From Acidimicrobiaceae bacterium (GTDB taxonomy: Bacteria > Actinomycetota > Acidimicrobiia > Acidimicrobiales > RAAP-2): 35,048 bases of DNA. Location of the stretch: positions 1-35,048 of the forward strand of contig DAHUZT010000016.1 in NCBI GenBank assembly GCA_027315005.1, given 5' to 3'. Both the position numbers and the translations under genes were made by a program. The stretch's first letter is position 1. Every line of letters begins with the position of its first letter. Of the stretch, positions 7,323 through 14,980 are shown piece after piece. The notes beneath the pieces are model-generated. The model saw nothing but the letters and a program-made list of their open reading frames with translations, was not told where the DNA came from and did no database searches.

Positions 7323-8246
7323 ATGGCGAGCGAGGTGCGAGAACACGACCTCGACCTGGTGCGGGATGCCAACCGGGTCCGACGGCCTGGAGACACCCCT
7401 GGAGTGGCACCGGTGCGGATGCGCATCGAGTCGGTCGAGGTCGACGGGCGCCACGTCCGCTTCGGGGTCTGTGGAACGGGGCCCGATGCCGTGCTGCTCC
7501 ATGGATGGGGGCTCGGTCCCCGGGCCTACCGGGGGCCGGCCAGCTCGATGGCCGCTGCCGGCTGCCGGGTGTTCGCACCGTCGCTTCCCGGATTCGGTGG
7601 CAACCCCGAGCTCGACCCCGAGGACCGGACGTTCACCGGATACGCCAACTGGCTCGGTCGGTTCCTCGACACGGTGGGCGCGAGCGACCTGTCGGTGGTA
7701 GCCGGCCACTCGTTCGGGGGTGGGGTGGCCACCGCCTTCGTCTACGAGCAGCCGTGGCGGGTGTCCGGGCTGCTGTTGGCCAACGCGATCGGCAGCCCGA
7801 CCTGGACGCTCCTCCCGGACGAGGTCCGGACAATGGTCGAGCGGCCCATGTGGGACTGGGGGCGTCACCTGGCGACCGACCTGCTCGGGTCCCCGCAACG
7901 GTTTCGCATCCTCCCGACACTCCTCCACGACTTCGTCTCCAACCTGGCGATCAACCCGCTCGGCATGTTCCGGACGGGGGAGTTCGTCCGTCGGGCCGAT
8001 CTCGTGCACGAGGTCGGCGCAATCGCCAAGTGGGGGATCCCGGTGACGGTGGCCTGGTCGGACCGCGACATGCTGGTGCCCCGATCCGCCTTCGACGAGT
8101 TGCGGCGGGCCGCCCGGGTCGACGGAGTCGTGGTACCCGGCCCGCACGCCTGGCCCATCGCCGATCCCGTCGCCTTCGGCGATGTAGCGCTCGGTGCCCT
8201 GGTCGACTCTGGGGTGCTCACCGCCCGGGTCGGCCCGGCCGGGTAG
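7323..8246 (+). CDS. Alpha/beta-hydrolase
   Basis: A 307-residue alpha/beta-hydrolase-fold enzyme. Oxyanion-hole motif HGWG is at 60-63, the nucleophile elbow GHSFGG has S130, the acid is D247 or D249 (AWSDRDMLVP), and the base is H275 (GPHAWPIADP). A lid-like helical insertion lies at about 160-235. The substrate cannot be predicted. Start is ATG at 7323, with TACACT (7309-7314) 8 bases upstream and no Shine-Dalgarno sequence, so a leaderless transcript is likely; the first 30 residues precede the fold and an internal Met (about 33) is an alternative. The Nudix gene begins 15 bases after its stop. Confidence 0.82.
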   Translation: MASEVREHDLDLVRDANRVRRPGDTPGVAPVRMRIESVEVDGRHVRFGVCGTGPDAVLLHGWGLGPRAYRGPASSMAAAGCRVFAPSLPGFGGNPELDPEDRTFTGYANWLGRFLDTVGASDLSVVAGHSFGGGVATAFVYEQPWRVSGLLLANAIGSPTWTLLPDEVRTMVERPMWDWGRHLATDLLGSPQRFRILPTLLHDFVSNLAINPLGMFRTGEFVRRADLVHEVGAIAKWGIPVTVAWSDRDMLVPRSAFDELRRAARVDGVVVPGPHAWPIADPVAFGDVALGALVDSGVLTARVGPAG

Positions 8247-8249
8247 GGC

Positions 8250-8255
8250 TACCCT
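8250..8255 (+). promoter_or_regulatory. -10-like box before the Nudix gene
   Basis: TACCCT lies 6 bases before the GTG start at 8262, the spacing expected when transcription starts at or within a base or two of the start codon. No Shine-Dalgarno sequence is present. No convincing -35 element is seen. Confidence 0.4.
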
Positions 8256-8261
8256 GATCCG

Positions 8262-8465
8262 GTGCCCGTTCCCGTGCGAGACGCCGCCACACTGATGTTG
8301 GTTCGCGACGGCATCGGCGTCAGAGACGGGGCCGGTGGGCCGTCCGTCGTCGAGGTGTGCATGCTCCGTCGCAACCTGGCTTCCGAGTTCGTGGCCGGGG
8401 CGTACGTGTTCCCGGGTGGTTCGGTGGATTCCGACGACAGGGGTCTCCAGGCCGAGAACCTGTGA
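8262..8465 (+). CDS. Nudix hydrolase, N-terminal part ending at in-frame TGA
   Basis: A 67-residue frame that starts at GTG 8262 and ends at TGA 8463-8465. It encodes the first strands of a Nudix fold (DAATLMLVRDG, then VCMLRRNLASEF, then GAYVFPGGSVD). The same frame continues after the TGA as LGRSDADASRVL and then the Nudix box, so both parts are one gene of about 316 codons interrupted by a single stop. From memory, relatives often have a cysteine at this position (TGC or TGT), which would make this a one-base nonsense change. I see no clear SECIS hairpin directly downstream. Confidence 0.6.
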   Translation: MPVPVRDAATLMLVRDGIGVRDGAGGPSVVEVCMLRRNLASEFVAGAYVFPGGSVDSDDRGLQAENL

Positions 8466-8495
8466 CTCGGTCGCTCCGATGCCGACGCCAGCCGG

Positions 8496-9212
8496 GTGCT
8501 CGCAGTGGACTCCGGCGGCCTCGGCTTCTGGGTGGCTGCTCTGCGCGAGTGCTTCGAGGAGGCCGGGGTGATGCTTGCTGTCCGGCGCGACGCCGCAGCG
8601 GCCAGGAAGCTGGACCCGGCGGTGACACAGGTTCCGGCGGAGCTCCTGGACACCAGCGAGCCTCGAATCGCCGCCCGATTCGCCGCCTACCGCCACGCGG
8701 TCAACTCCGGCTCGATGCGCCTGCTGGACGTCTGCCACGAGGAGGGCCTCGCCCTGGCCGTGGGGGACGTGCACTACGTGAGCCACTGGATCACCCCCGA
8801 ACTGGCTCCGAGGCGCTACGACACCAGGTTCTTCGTCGCGACGGCGCCCCCTGGCCAGGTGGCCACCCACGACGACGGAGAGACCATCGCCGCCATCTGG
8901 GTGCGACCGGCCGACGCGTTGGCCCGACACCAAGCCGGTGAGATCGATCTGTTGCCACCGACCATCGCCAATCTCGAGGCACTCCAGCCCCACCGGACGA
9001 GCGACGAGGTGATGGCGTGGGCCCGGTCGGTCTCGGACGTCCCGGTGATCCTGCCCATCGTCTTGGTCGAGGACGGGCACGTGCTCATCCTGCGGCCGGG
9101 CGACGAGAGGTACGAGGAGGCATTGGCCGATCGCCTCACGTCGGGGCCCGACCCGGCGGCCGAGCTCCAGGCTGCCGCCCGATGGCTGTGGGGCCCCAGA
9201 GCCGCGTCGTGA
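8496..9212 (+). CDS. Nudix hydrolase, C-terminal catalytic part
   Basis: A 238-residue frame beginning at the first start-like codon after the TGA (GTG 8496). It carries the core Nudix motif RECFEEAGV (R-E-U-x-E-E-x-G-U), which binds the metal and hydrolyses nucleoside-diphosphate-linked substrates. Alone it lacks the first beta strands and the GG of the Nudix loop encoded before the stop, so activity would need read-through, reinitiation plus complementation, or a correction of the sequence. The family is the actinobacterial long Nudix type of roughly 300 residues, substrate unknown. It converges with the mrp gene across 84 bases without a clear terminator. Confidence 0.65.
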   Translation: MLAVDSGGLGFWVAALRECFEEAGVMLAVRRDAAAARKLDPAVTQVPAELLDTSEPRIAARFAAYRHAVNSGSMRLLDVCHEEGLALAVGDVHYVSHWITPELAPRRYDTRFFVATAPPGQVATHDDGETIAAIWVRPADALARHQAGEIDLLPPTIANLEALQPHRTSDEVMAWARSVSDVPVILPIVLVEDGHVLILRPGDERYEEALADRLTSGPDPAAELQAAARWLWGPRAAS

Positions 9213-9296
9213 GTCAGAACCGTCCCTTCTCGCCCCTCGGTCGTGACTCGCTAGCGCCTCCTACGCGGTGCTCATGAGGCTTCCCGGGCGAGATCC

Positions 9297-10586
9297 TCAC
9301 GGGAGGGACGAGCTGGTCCTCTCGTCCGCCTCAGCCGTCGGCGCGGACACCGCGGCCTCCACGCGCTCGAGGAGACGAACGGTGCAACCGTCCATGGGGG
9401 TGAGCGGTGCGATGGACGAGATGACCGTGTCTGCCAGTTCGTCGAAGACCTGAGCCAGAGCCGAACCAGCTTCGAGCGCCACCGGAGCCCCGGCATCGCC
9501 ACCTGCGGCCACTGACGGGTGGAGGGGGATCCTGCCGATGAGCGGGACGCCGACGTCGGCGGCGAGCCGGGCTCCCCCGCCCGATCCGAACAGCGCGTAG
9601 GAGGTCCCGTGCTCGCAGGTGAAGTCGCTCATGTTCTCGATGACCCCGGCTACCCGGAGGTAGCCCTTGCGGGCCATGTCTGCCGTGCGGGCGGCGACCT
9701 TCTGCGCCGCCACCGGGGGGGTGGTGACCACGACCACCTCGGTCCTGGGCAACATGCGAGCAAGGCCCATCTGGATGTCACCGGTTCCGGGGGGCATGTC
9801 GATCAGCAGGTAGTCGAGGTCACCCCAGTGCACGTCCTCCAGGAACTGCTGGACCGCCCGGTTGAGGATGAGTCCCCGCCACATGATGGCGCTCTCCTCG
9901 TTTGCGAGGAAGCCCATCGACAGGACCCGCAGGGTGCCGTCGCCGATGGAGCGTTCGAGCGGCACCATCTTCTTGTCCCTGGCCTCGACCGCACCTTGCA
10001 TTCCGAGCAGACGGGGAACCGAGAACCCCCAGATGTCCGCATCGAGCAGCCCGACGGTGAGGCCCTGTCGGGCCATGGCGACGGCCAGGTTCACCGTCAC
10101 CGAGCTCTTGCCCACCCCCCCTTTGCCCGAAGCGATGGCGATGACCCGGGCCGAATCGGGGATGTCGGTGGCCGGGGCCGGGTCACGAGCCAGCAGCCGG
10201 GCACGGGCCATGACGTCCCGGCGTTGCGAATCGTCCATCACTCCGGTGGTCACGACGACGTCCGAAACTCCCTCGATGGCTCCAACCATCCGCTCGACGT
10301 CGCTCTTGATCTGGGTGCGGAGGGGGCAACCCGCTACGGTGAGCGCCACCTCGACGCCGACCACCACCTGGTGCTCGTGGCCGGATCCGCCCTGGCTGTC
10401 GTCATCGACCTCGATGGCGGTGACCATGCCGAGCTCGACGATGTCCGCCCCGAGCTCGGGGTCGACGACCCCTCGCAGGGCGTTGCGCACGGCTGCTTCG
10501 AGGGTCCCTTCATCGGCACCCTGATCGGAATCGGGCGGCGCGAGGCCGGGGACCGGCCTGGTGCCGGTTGGTTCGGCGCTGCTCAC
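9297..10586 (-). CDS. mrp: Mrp/ApbC-type iron-sulfur cluster carrier ATPase
   Basis: A 429-residue protein. The N-terminal MIP18/DUF59 domain is at about 28-117 (VVDPELGADIVELGM, with TVAGCPLR). The Mrp ATPase domain begins at about 147 (IAIASGKGGVGKSS), with LLDADIWGFSVPRLLG and LLIDMPPGTGD. The usual C-terminal CxxC is reduced to one cysteine (FTCEHGTSYALFGSGGG). ApbC/Mrp/NBP35 proteins bind and transfer Fe-S clusters. I favour GTG 10584-10586 (alternative GTG 10590-10592), because TACGAT at 10594-10599 lies 7 bases upstream; the longer upstream frame runs across the divergent promoter region. It is divergent from the A-type carrier gene. Confidence 0.88.
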   Translation of the reverse strand: MSSAEPTGTRPVPGLAPPDSDQGADEGTLEAAVRNALRGVVDPELGADIVELGMVTAIEVDDDSQGGSGHEHQVVVGVEVALTVAGCPLRTQIKSDVERMVGAIEGVSDVVVTTGVMDDSQRRDVMARARLLARDPAPATDIPDSARVIAIASGKGGVGKSSVTVNLAVAMARQGLTVGLLDADIWGFSVPRLLGMQGAVEARDKKMVPLERSIGDGTLRVLSMGFLANEESAIMWRGLILNRAVQQFLEDVHWGDLDYLLIDMPPGTGDIQMGLARMLPRTEVVVVTTPPVAAQKVAARTADMARKGYLRVAGVIENMSDFTCEHGTSYALFGSGGGARLAADVGVPLIGRIPLHPSVAAGGDAGAPVALEAGSALAQVFDELADTVISSIAPLTPMDGCTVRLLERVEAAVSAPTAEADERTSSSLP

Positions 10587-10654
10587 CTGCACAATCGTAC
10601 CGGCCCGTCCAGCGCTGCTGGTCGGGCCGTGTACCACTTCGGACTTGGCGCGGG

Positions 10655-10689
10655 TACGCTTGGAGGGATCACGCGGTGATCCAGGAGGA
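10655..10689 (+). promoter_or_regulatory. -10 box plus perfect hairpin abutting the SD of erpA
   Basis: TACGCT (10655-10660) is a -10-like box. It is followed by the palindrome GGATCAC-GCG-GTGATCC (10666-10682), a 7-bp perfect stem with a 3-base loop, and then directly by AGGAGGA (10683-10689), the Shine-Dalgarno sequence for ATG 10693. If transcription starts about 7 bases after the -10 box, the palindrome occupies the first bases of the mRNA. It could be an operator or a translation-controlling hairpin. Confidence 0.5.
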
Positions 10690-10692
10690 ACC

Positions 10693-11058
10693 ATGAGCGC
10701 CACCATGCAGAGTGTCAGCATCGGAAAGAAGCCGAACCCGGTCAATCTCACCGACCTGGCCGCGGCCAAGGTTGCAGAGCTCCTGGCCCAAGAGGATGTC
10801 GAGGGGTTGGCACTCCGTGTGGCAGTACGTCCCGGCGGATGCTCCGGCTTCAGCTATGAGATGTACTTCGACGCAGAGATCGCCGAGGACGATGTGGTCA
10901 GGGAGTTCGGCTCGGTCAGTGTCGTCGTCGATCCGGCGAGCGCCGATCTCCTCAAGGGGTCGACGCTCGACTACAGCGACGGGCTGCAGGGTGCCGGTTT
11001 CCACGTGACGAACCCCAACGCCACCAGGACCTGCGGGTGCGGTTCCTCCTTCAGCTGA
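10693..11058 (+). CDS. erpA: A-type iron-sulfur carrier (HesB/IscA/ErpA family)
   Basis: A 121-residue A-type carrier with the three invariant ligand cysteines: C50 (PGGCSGFSY) and C114/C116 (TRTCGCGSSFS). These proteins accept a [2Fe-2S] or [4Fe-4S] cluster and deliver it to apo-enzymes; ErpA is the usual actinobacterial member, but SufA or IscA cannot be excluded by sequence alone. ATG 10693 has the best Shine-Dalgarno sequence in the window (AGGAGGA, 3 bases away). Divergent mrp and the downstream [2Fe-2S] protein support an Fe-S assembly role. Confidence 0.92.
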   Translation: MSATMQSVSIGKKPNPVNLTDLAAAKVAELLAQEDVEGLALRVAVRPGGCSGFSYEMYFDAEIAEDDVVREFGSVSVVVDPASADLLKGSTLDYSDGLQGAGFHVTNPNATRTCGCGSSFS

Positions 11059-11103
11059 GCAGCCGGGTCAGTTGAATGGTCGGTCCGCTCTGACCGGTCT
11101 CTG

Positions 11104-12771
11104 ATGCAACTGCTCGTCGACGGGGCGGCCGTCGAAGTGGATGACGGGAGTCTCACCCTGCTCGATGTCCTGAGGGACCGATCGGGTATCCGAAGCGTCA
11201 AGGATGGCTGCAGCCCCCAGGGCCAGTGCGGGTGCTGCACCGTGTGGGTCGACGGGAGGTCTCGGGTAGCGTGCGTCACCCCGGTCCGGCGGGTGGCCGG
11301 TCGGGAGATCACGACGCTCGACGGTCTGCCTCCGGGCACCCGCCAACGGTGGGCGGACGCCCTGGTAGCGACCGGTGGCAGCCAGTGCGGATTCTGTACC
11401 CCTGGCGTCGTGATGCGGCTGGCCGCGCTGGCCGGGAAGGCTCCTGTATCCGACGGCACGGTCGATCAGGCCCTGCTGGCCCACCTCTGCCGCTGCACAG
11501 GTTGGCAGACCATCAAAGAGGCGGCCAGGATGGTCATCGGCGGGGATGGTCGTGTCGGGTCGGGCCATGACCGTTGCGCCGGTGGTGGCCGTGACCTGGC
11601 CCAGGCCGCCCGCCGGGCCGAGCTCGAAGGCGGGGTACCCCAACAGGTCGGCCCGCACGTGGCGCTGGGCCGGGCCGGGTTCGCCGACGACACCGCGCCC
11701 GAAGGTGCGCTCGTGGCCGTACCCGACGGCCGTGGGGGCCACGTGGTGGGCGCCACCCCCTCTGAGGCCAGGAACCGGTCGGGGAAGGTCCAGGGCCGGA
11801 GCACGAGCCTGGCTCCGAGACCGCCTGTGGCGGTGCCGCCGGGAGCGTGGGCCCTCACCCTCCGGACCAACTGGGTGGAACCCGCCTATGTGGAGCCGGA
11901 CGCCTCGTGGTGCGAGCCCGGTGGCAGGCCGGCCTCCCCGGTCGGCAACGGCGGCGCATTCGGGGGGAAGCTCCGTTCGCCGGTGGCGGAGGAGGCGCGG
12001 GCCCTGGCCGAGGAGCACCGGCGGGCGGTGCGCGTGCTCTGGTCCCGCGAGGACGTGGTGCGGCGTGCTCCGAAGCGTCCCCCGGTGGCCGGAGCGGTGC
12101 GCCCCGACGGGAGCGGGGTGCTGCGGATCGGGATACCGATCGGGGGCGACCTCGCCGGCGAGGGCGTCCGTTCGCCTGAGGTGGAGAAGGCCGTGGCCAT
12201 CGTGGCGCCCTCCCTCGTTCTCGAATGGGTTCCGGTGAGAGGGCCTCAGGTGTCGTTCGACCTCCGTGGTGCCGTGTGGGCGGAGGCCGCGGTGTTGGCG
12301 GCGTGCGCCCCGTTCGCCACCGCCATGGCGAAGAGTGGTGGGACAGGACGTGCGGAGGTGATCCCGGGTGTGGTCGGAGTACCCATCGAAGTCGTGAGCC
12401 CGGGTGGGGGACGGGCCGTGGCCTGCTACACGCTCGAGGGAGGACTCCGGATCGAGGTCGACGCCGGGATGGTGCTCGACGAGGTGGTGCTCCGCTCGTA
12501 CTGCATCGGGGCAGCGCATCAGGCATTGAGCTGGGTACGTTCCGAGGCGATCGCCGTCGATGATGACGGCGAGGTAGGCGACCTGACCGTACGTTCGTTC
12601 GGCGTCGTTCCCGCCCGGGCGATGCCGCCGGTCGAGGTGGTGACCCTCCCCGGGGAGGGTCACCCGGTCAATGGGTCGGACGCGGTGTTCGCCGCGACGG
12701 CCGCTGCGGTATGGCTCGCCGATGGGCTCGGTGAAGTATGGCCCACCGGCTCGGCTCGCCACAATGGATGA
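11104..12771 (+). CDS. Xanthine-dehydrogenase-like fusion: [2Fe-2S] subunit plus short Mo-domain
   Basis: A 555-residue protein. Residues 1-145 are a complete small subunit of the xanthine/CO dehydrogenase family: plant-type cluster ligands C36, C42, C45 and C57 (GCSPQGQCGCCTVWVDG) and second-cluster ligands C95, C98, C129 and C131 (SQCGFCTPG; LCRCTG). The remaining 400 residues resemble a shortened molybdopterin subunit: GNGGAFGGK at about 282-290, VRVLWSREDVVRR, and a C-terminal part ending GSDAVFAATAAAVWLADG. Normal Mo subunits have about 750 residues or more, so much of the pterin and substrate-binding region is missing, and the catalytic GxGE motif is not evident. It may be a reduced enzyme or a redox protein. 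No Shine-Dalgarno sequence is seen before ATG 11104. Confidence 0.75.
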   Translation: MQLLVDGAAVEVDDGSLTLLDVLRDRSGIRSVKDGCSPQGQCGCCTVWVDGRSRVACVTPVRRVAGREITTLDGLPPGTRQRWADALVATGGSQCGFCTPGVVMRLAALAGKAPVSDGTVDQALLAHLCRCTGWQTIKEAARMVIGGDGRVGSGHDRCAGGGRDLAQAARRAELEGGVPQQVGPHVALGRAGFADDTAPEGALVAVPDGRGGHVVGATPSEARNRSGKVQGRSTSLAPRPPVAVPPGAWALTLRTNWVEPAYVEPDASWCEPGGRPASPVGNGGAFGGKLRSPVAEEARALAEEHRRAVRVLWSREDVVRRAPKRPPVAGAVRPDGSGVLRIGIPIGGDLAGEGVRSPEVEKAVAIVAPSLVLEWVPVRGPQVSFDLRGAVWAEAAVLAACAPFATAMAKSGGTGRAEVIPGVVGVPIEVVSPGGGRAVACYTLEGGLRIEVDAGMVLDEVVLRSYCIGAAHQALSWVRSEAIAVDDDGEVGDLTVRSFGVVPARAMPPVEVVTLPGEGHPVNGSDAVFAATAAAVWLADGLGEVWPTGSARHNG

Positions 12772-12813
12772 GAGCGCACTGTCCCACCCCCCCGTCTCCG
12801 AGGAGCAGACTCG

Positions 12814-13236
12814 ATGAGCACACCCATCGGTCCCTATTCGCCCGTTGTCTGCGCCGGTCCGTGGCGGATCTGCTCGGGTCAGTTGGGTCTGGTGCCACAC
12901 TCGGATGCATCCGGGGCGCCTGCGCTCGTCGACGGAGGTGTCGAAGCGGAATTGCTGGCGGCCCTCGCACACGCCGAACAGCTGCTGATGGGGGTGGGGG
13001 CGTCCTTGCACCACGTGGTGAAGACCACGGTCTTCCTCGTCACCATGGACGACTATGCCGGTATCAACGCGGCGTACTCCCGGACATTCTCGGACCACCG
13101 CCCGGCTCGATCGGTGGTGGCCGTGAGCGGCCTCCCGATGGGTGCCGCAGTGGAGATCGAGCTGTGGGCCTATGTCCCCGAGGCAGACCCCGTACCCGAG
13201 GCAGACCCCGTACCGACCGGTGCAGAGACGGGCTGA
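12814..13236 (+). CDS. RidA-family enamine/imine deaminase
   Basis: A 140-residue YjgF/YER057c/UK114 protein. The conserved arginine is R99 (HRPARSVV) and the catalytic-pocket glutamate E114 (AAVEIELWAY), as in E. coli RidA R105/E120. RidA hydrolyses reactive 2-aminoacrylate and related imines, and works as a trimer. ATG 12814 is preceded by GAGGAG. The last 18 residues are an Asp/Pro/Glu-rich tail made by an 18-bp duplication, outside the core fold. It follows the Fe-S fusion gene by 42 bases on the same strand. Confidence 0.88.
   Translation: MSTPIGPYSPVVCAGPWRICSGQLGLVPHSDASGAPALVDGGVEAELLAALAHAEQLLMGVGASLHHVVKTTVFLVTMDDYAGINAAYSRTFSDHRPARSVVAVSGLPMGAAVEIELWAYVPEADPVPEADPVPTGAETG
13177..13212 (+). 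repeat. 18-bp in-frame tandem duplication in the RidA tail
   Basis: CCCGAGGCAGACCCCGTA is present at 13177-13194 and again at 13195-13212, adding six residues (PEADPV twice) to the C-terminus. The perfect identity suggests a recent slippage event. Confidence 0.85.
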
Positions 13237-13281
13237 TCCCATCCGATCCCGTCGACCGGGCCACGCTGCACGTCGGAAGCG

Positions 13282-14082
13282 TCAGGCAGAACCCACCGTG
13301 GCGATGCCCCCGTCCACCGGGATGATCGTACCTGTGAGGTAGGAGCCTGCACGCGAGGACAAGAAGAGGGCGACTCCGGCCATGTCGTCGGGTCTTCCGA
13401 TCCGCCTGAGTGGTGCGCTCGCGGCGATCTGATCGCCGAACGAAGCCAATGTCGCCGCCATCATCTTCGACTCGAAGGGTCCCGGGGCCACGGCATTCAC
13501 GGTGATCAGAGGAGCTAGCTGTTTGGCCAGATGGCGCGTGAGCTGGTGAACGGCGGCTTTTGACGCAGAGTAGGAGTACGTCTCGAGCATGGGCACGTGG
13601 ATCCCGTCGATTGATCCGATGTTGATCACCCGTGATGGTTCATCGGCGGTGGCCACCGCTCTCAGTAGGGGCAGGAAGAACTTTGTGACGTGGAAGACTC
13701 CCTGGACATTGAGGTCGAGCACCCGGTTCCATGAGGCGGAATCGTGCTCGTCGAGCGGAGCACCCCAGGTCGCCCCCGCATTGTTGACCAGGATGTCGAC
13801 ATGGTCGTGGTCGGCCGCCACGGCATCGGCCAGGGAGCGCGCTCCTGCTTCGGACGACAGATCGGCAACCACCCCGGTGCACGCTCCTTTGCACGAGAGC
13901 TCGGTGACCGTCTCCGACACGGCATCCGCCTTGCGCGACGCCACCACGACCTCGGCACCGGCGCCGACCAGTCCAGCCGCGATCATGTGTCCGATCCCTC
14001 TGGTCCCACCGGTCACGACGGCGGTCTTGCCGAAGACGGAGAAGAGATCGTCGGAGGGCCCTTGCTGGGCGGTATCGATCAT
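13282..14082 (-). CDS. RhlG-like short-chain dehydrogenase/reductase
   Basis: A 266-residue classical SDR. The nucleotide-binding motif TGGTRGIG is at about 24-31, NNAG at 100-103 and the catalytic residues are S157 (NIGSIDG), Y171 and K175 (YSYSASK). The sequence VADLSSEAGAR and the YSASKAAVHQLTRHLAK segment closely resemble RhlG of Pseudomonas, an NADPH-dependent 3-oxoacyl reductase; the substrate here is unknown. ATG 14080-14082 is chosen over the longer frame because TACGGT (14091-14096) lies 8 bases upstream and the protein then starts normally before strand 1. It follows the GlnR-like gene by 87 bases on the same strand and probably has its own leaderless promoter. Confidence 0.82.
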   Translation of the reverse strand: MIDTAQQGPSDDLFSVFGKTAVVTGGTRGIGHMIAAGLVGAGAEVVVASRKADAVSETVTELSCKGACTGVVADLSSEAGARSLADAVAADHDHVDILVNNAGATWGAPLDEHDSASWNRVLDLNVQGVFHVTKFFLPLLRAVATADEPSRVINIGSIDGIHVPMLETYSYSASKAAVHQLTRHLAKQLAPLITVNAVAPGPFESKMMAATLASFGDQIAASAPLRRIGRPDDMAGVALFLSSRAGSYLTGTIIPVDGGIATVGSA

Positions 14083-14169
14083 GGGCGGTGACCGTAGTCC
14101 ACTGACACCGAAGGCCGCGGCCACCACCGGGTTCCGCTCCACGGTCCCATACCGACGCTCTCCAGCGGA

Positions 14170-14850
14170 TTATGGCGTCCAGCTGGTCTGACCGAACCGG
14201 TAGCCGACGGACCGTACGGTCTGGATGAGGTGAGCATGCTCCTCCCCCAGCTTGGCTCGGAGCCTGCGGACATGGACATCCACGGTACGTGCACCCCCGT
14301 AGTACTCGTACCCCCACACCCTGCTGAGCAGCGCATCCCGGGTGAACACCTTCCCGGGCCGGGCGGCGAGGAACCGCAGCAGCTCGTACTCCATATAGGT
14401 GAGATCGAGCACGCGACCCGACACCGCCGCCTGGTACGTCTCCAGGTTGAGCACCAGAGGTCCATGCTCGAGGAGATCGGGCCGCAGGCCGCGTCCGGTG
14501 CGCCAGAAGAGATGGGCCAGTCGTGCAAGCAACTCCTCAGAGTTGACCGGTTCGACACAGAGGTCGTCGAACAGGTCCTCGCGCAGGTCGAGCTCCGGGA
14601 GTTGTGCGCTGGATACCAGCACTATCAGGGGGGCGAGTGGAACGTCGCGCTTGCGCAGGTGGCGACAGAGAGCGAAACCACCGGTCGGATCGTCGACACA
14701 GGAGATCAGCGCACCTGACCAGCCGTCCTCGGGTTCCTCGGAATCCGACCGTTCGGGACTGTCGATCCCGCACCACGGGTAACCGGCTCGATCGAGTGCG
14801 CCGGCCACCGCGAGCGGGGTGGAGCCGGGGAAGCACAACAGTGGCTCCAT
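14170..14850 (-). CDS. glnR: GlnR-like orphan OmpR-family regulator
   Basis: A 226-residue regulator. The N-terminal receiver-like domain is degenerate, and no canonical phosphoacceptor Asp context is visible (ALISCVDDPTGG). The C-terminal winged helix (about 125-220) is very close to actinobacterial GlnR as I recall it: RVLDLTYMEYELLRFLA, then PGKVFTRDALLSRVWGY, then TVDVHVRRLRAKLG, then VRSVGYRF. GlnR controls nitrogen assimilation genes including glnA, glnII and amtB without needing a cognate kinase. Its position directly after glnII and glnA supports the assignment. Start ATG 14848-14850 has GAGAGGG upstream; a longer frame adds 20 unlikely residues. Another OmpR-type orphan such as AfsQ1- or PhoB-like remains possible. 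Confidence 0.78.
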   Translation of the reverse strand: MEPLLCFPGSTPLAVAGALDRAGYPWCGIDSPERSDSEEPEDGWSGALISCVDDPTGGFALCRHLRKRDVPLAPLIVLVSSAQLPELDLREDLFDDLCVEPVNSEELLARLAHLFWRTGRGLRPDLLEHGPLVLNLETYQAAVSGRVLDLTYMEYELLRFLAARPGKVFTRDALLSRVWGYEYYGGARTVDVHVRRLRAKLGEEHAHLIQTVRSVGYRFGQTSWTP

Positions 14851-14980
14851 GCCTAGACGACCCTCTCTCCCTGTCGTGACCCGCAGGCCGCCGGCACAGC
14901 TTCCGGGCAAATCTGCGCAATCGCATTCGCAATCGCTGTCGAAGCGCCGGCGGCGATGGTCATGTCGCGTCCTCGTGCAG

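Noticed and set aside
8463-8465. Genome-wide reassignment of TGA
   Set aside because: Many intact genes in the window end in TGA (for example nadE, tmk, topA and the ECF sigma), so TGA is a normal stop here.
7314-9080. A 588-codon minus-strand frame across the hydrolase and Nudix genes
   Set aside because: No recognisable domain and codon pattern opposite to two motif-bearing genes. It only looks notable because the Nudix gene is interrupted.
11068-13242. A 724-codon open frame on the minus strand
   Set aside because: It lies opposite the Fe-S fusion and ridA genes, which have clear motifs. Its product is His/Arg/Gly-rich with no domain; long antisense frames are expected in GC-rich DNA.
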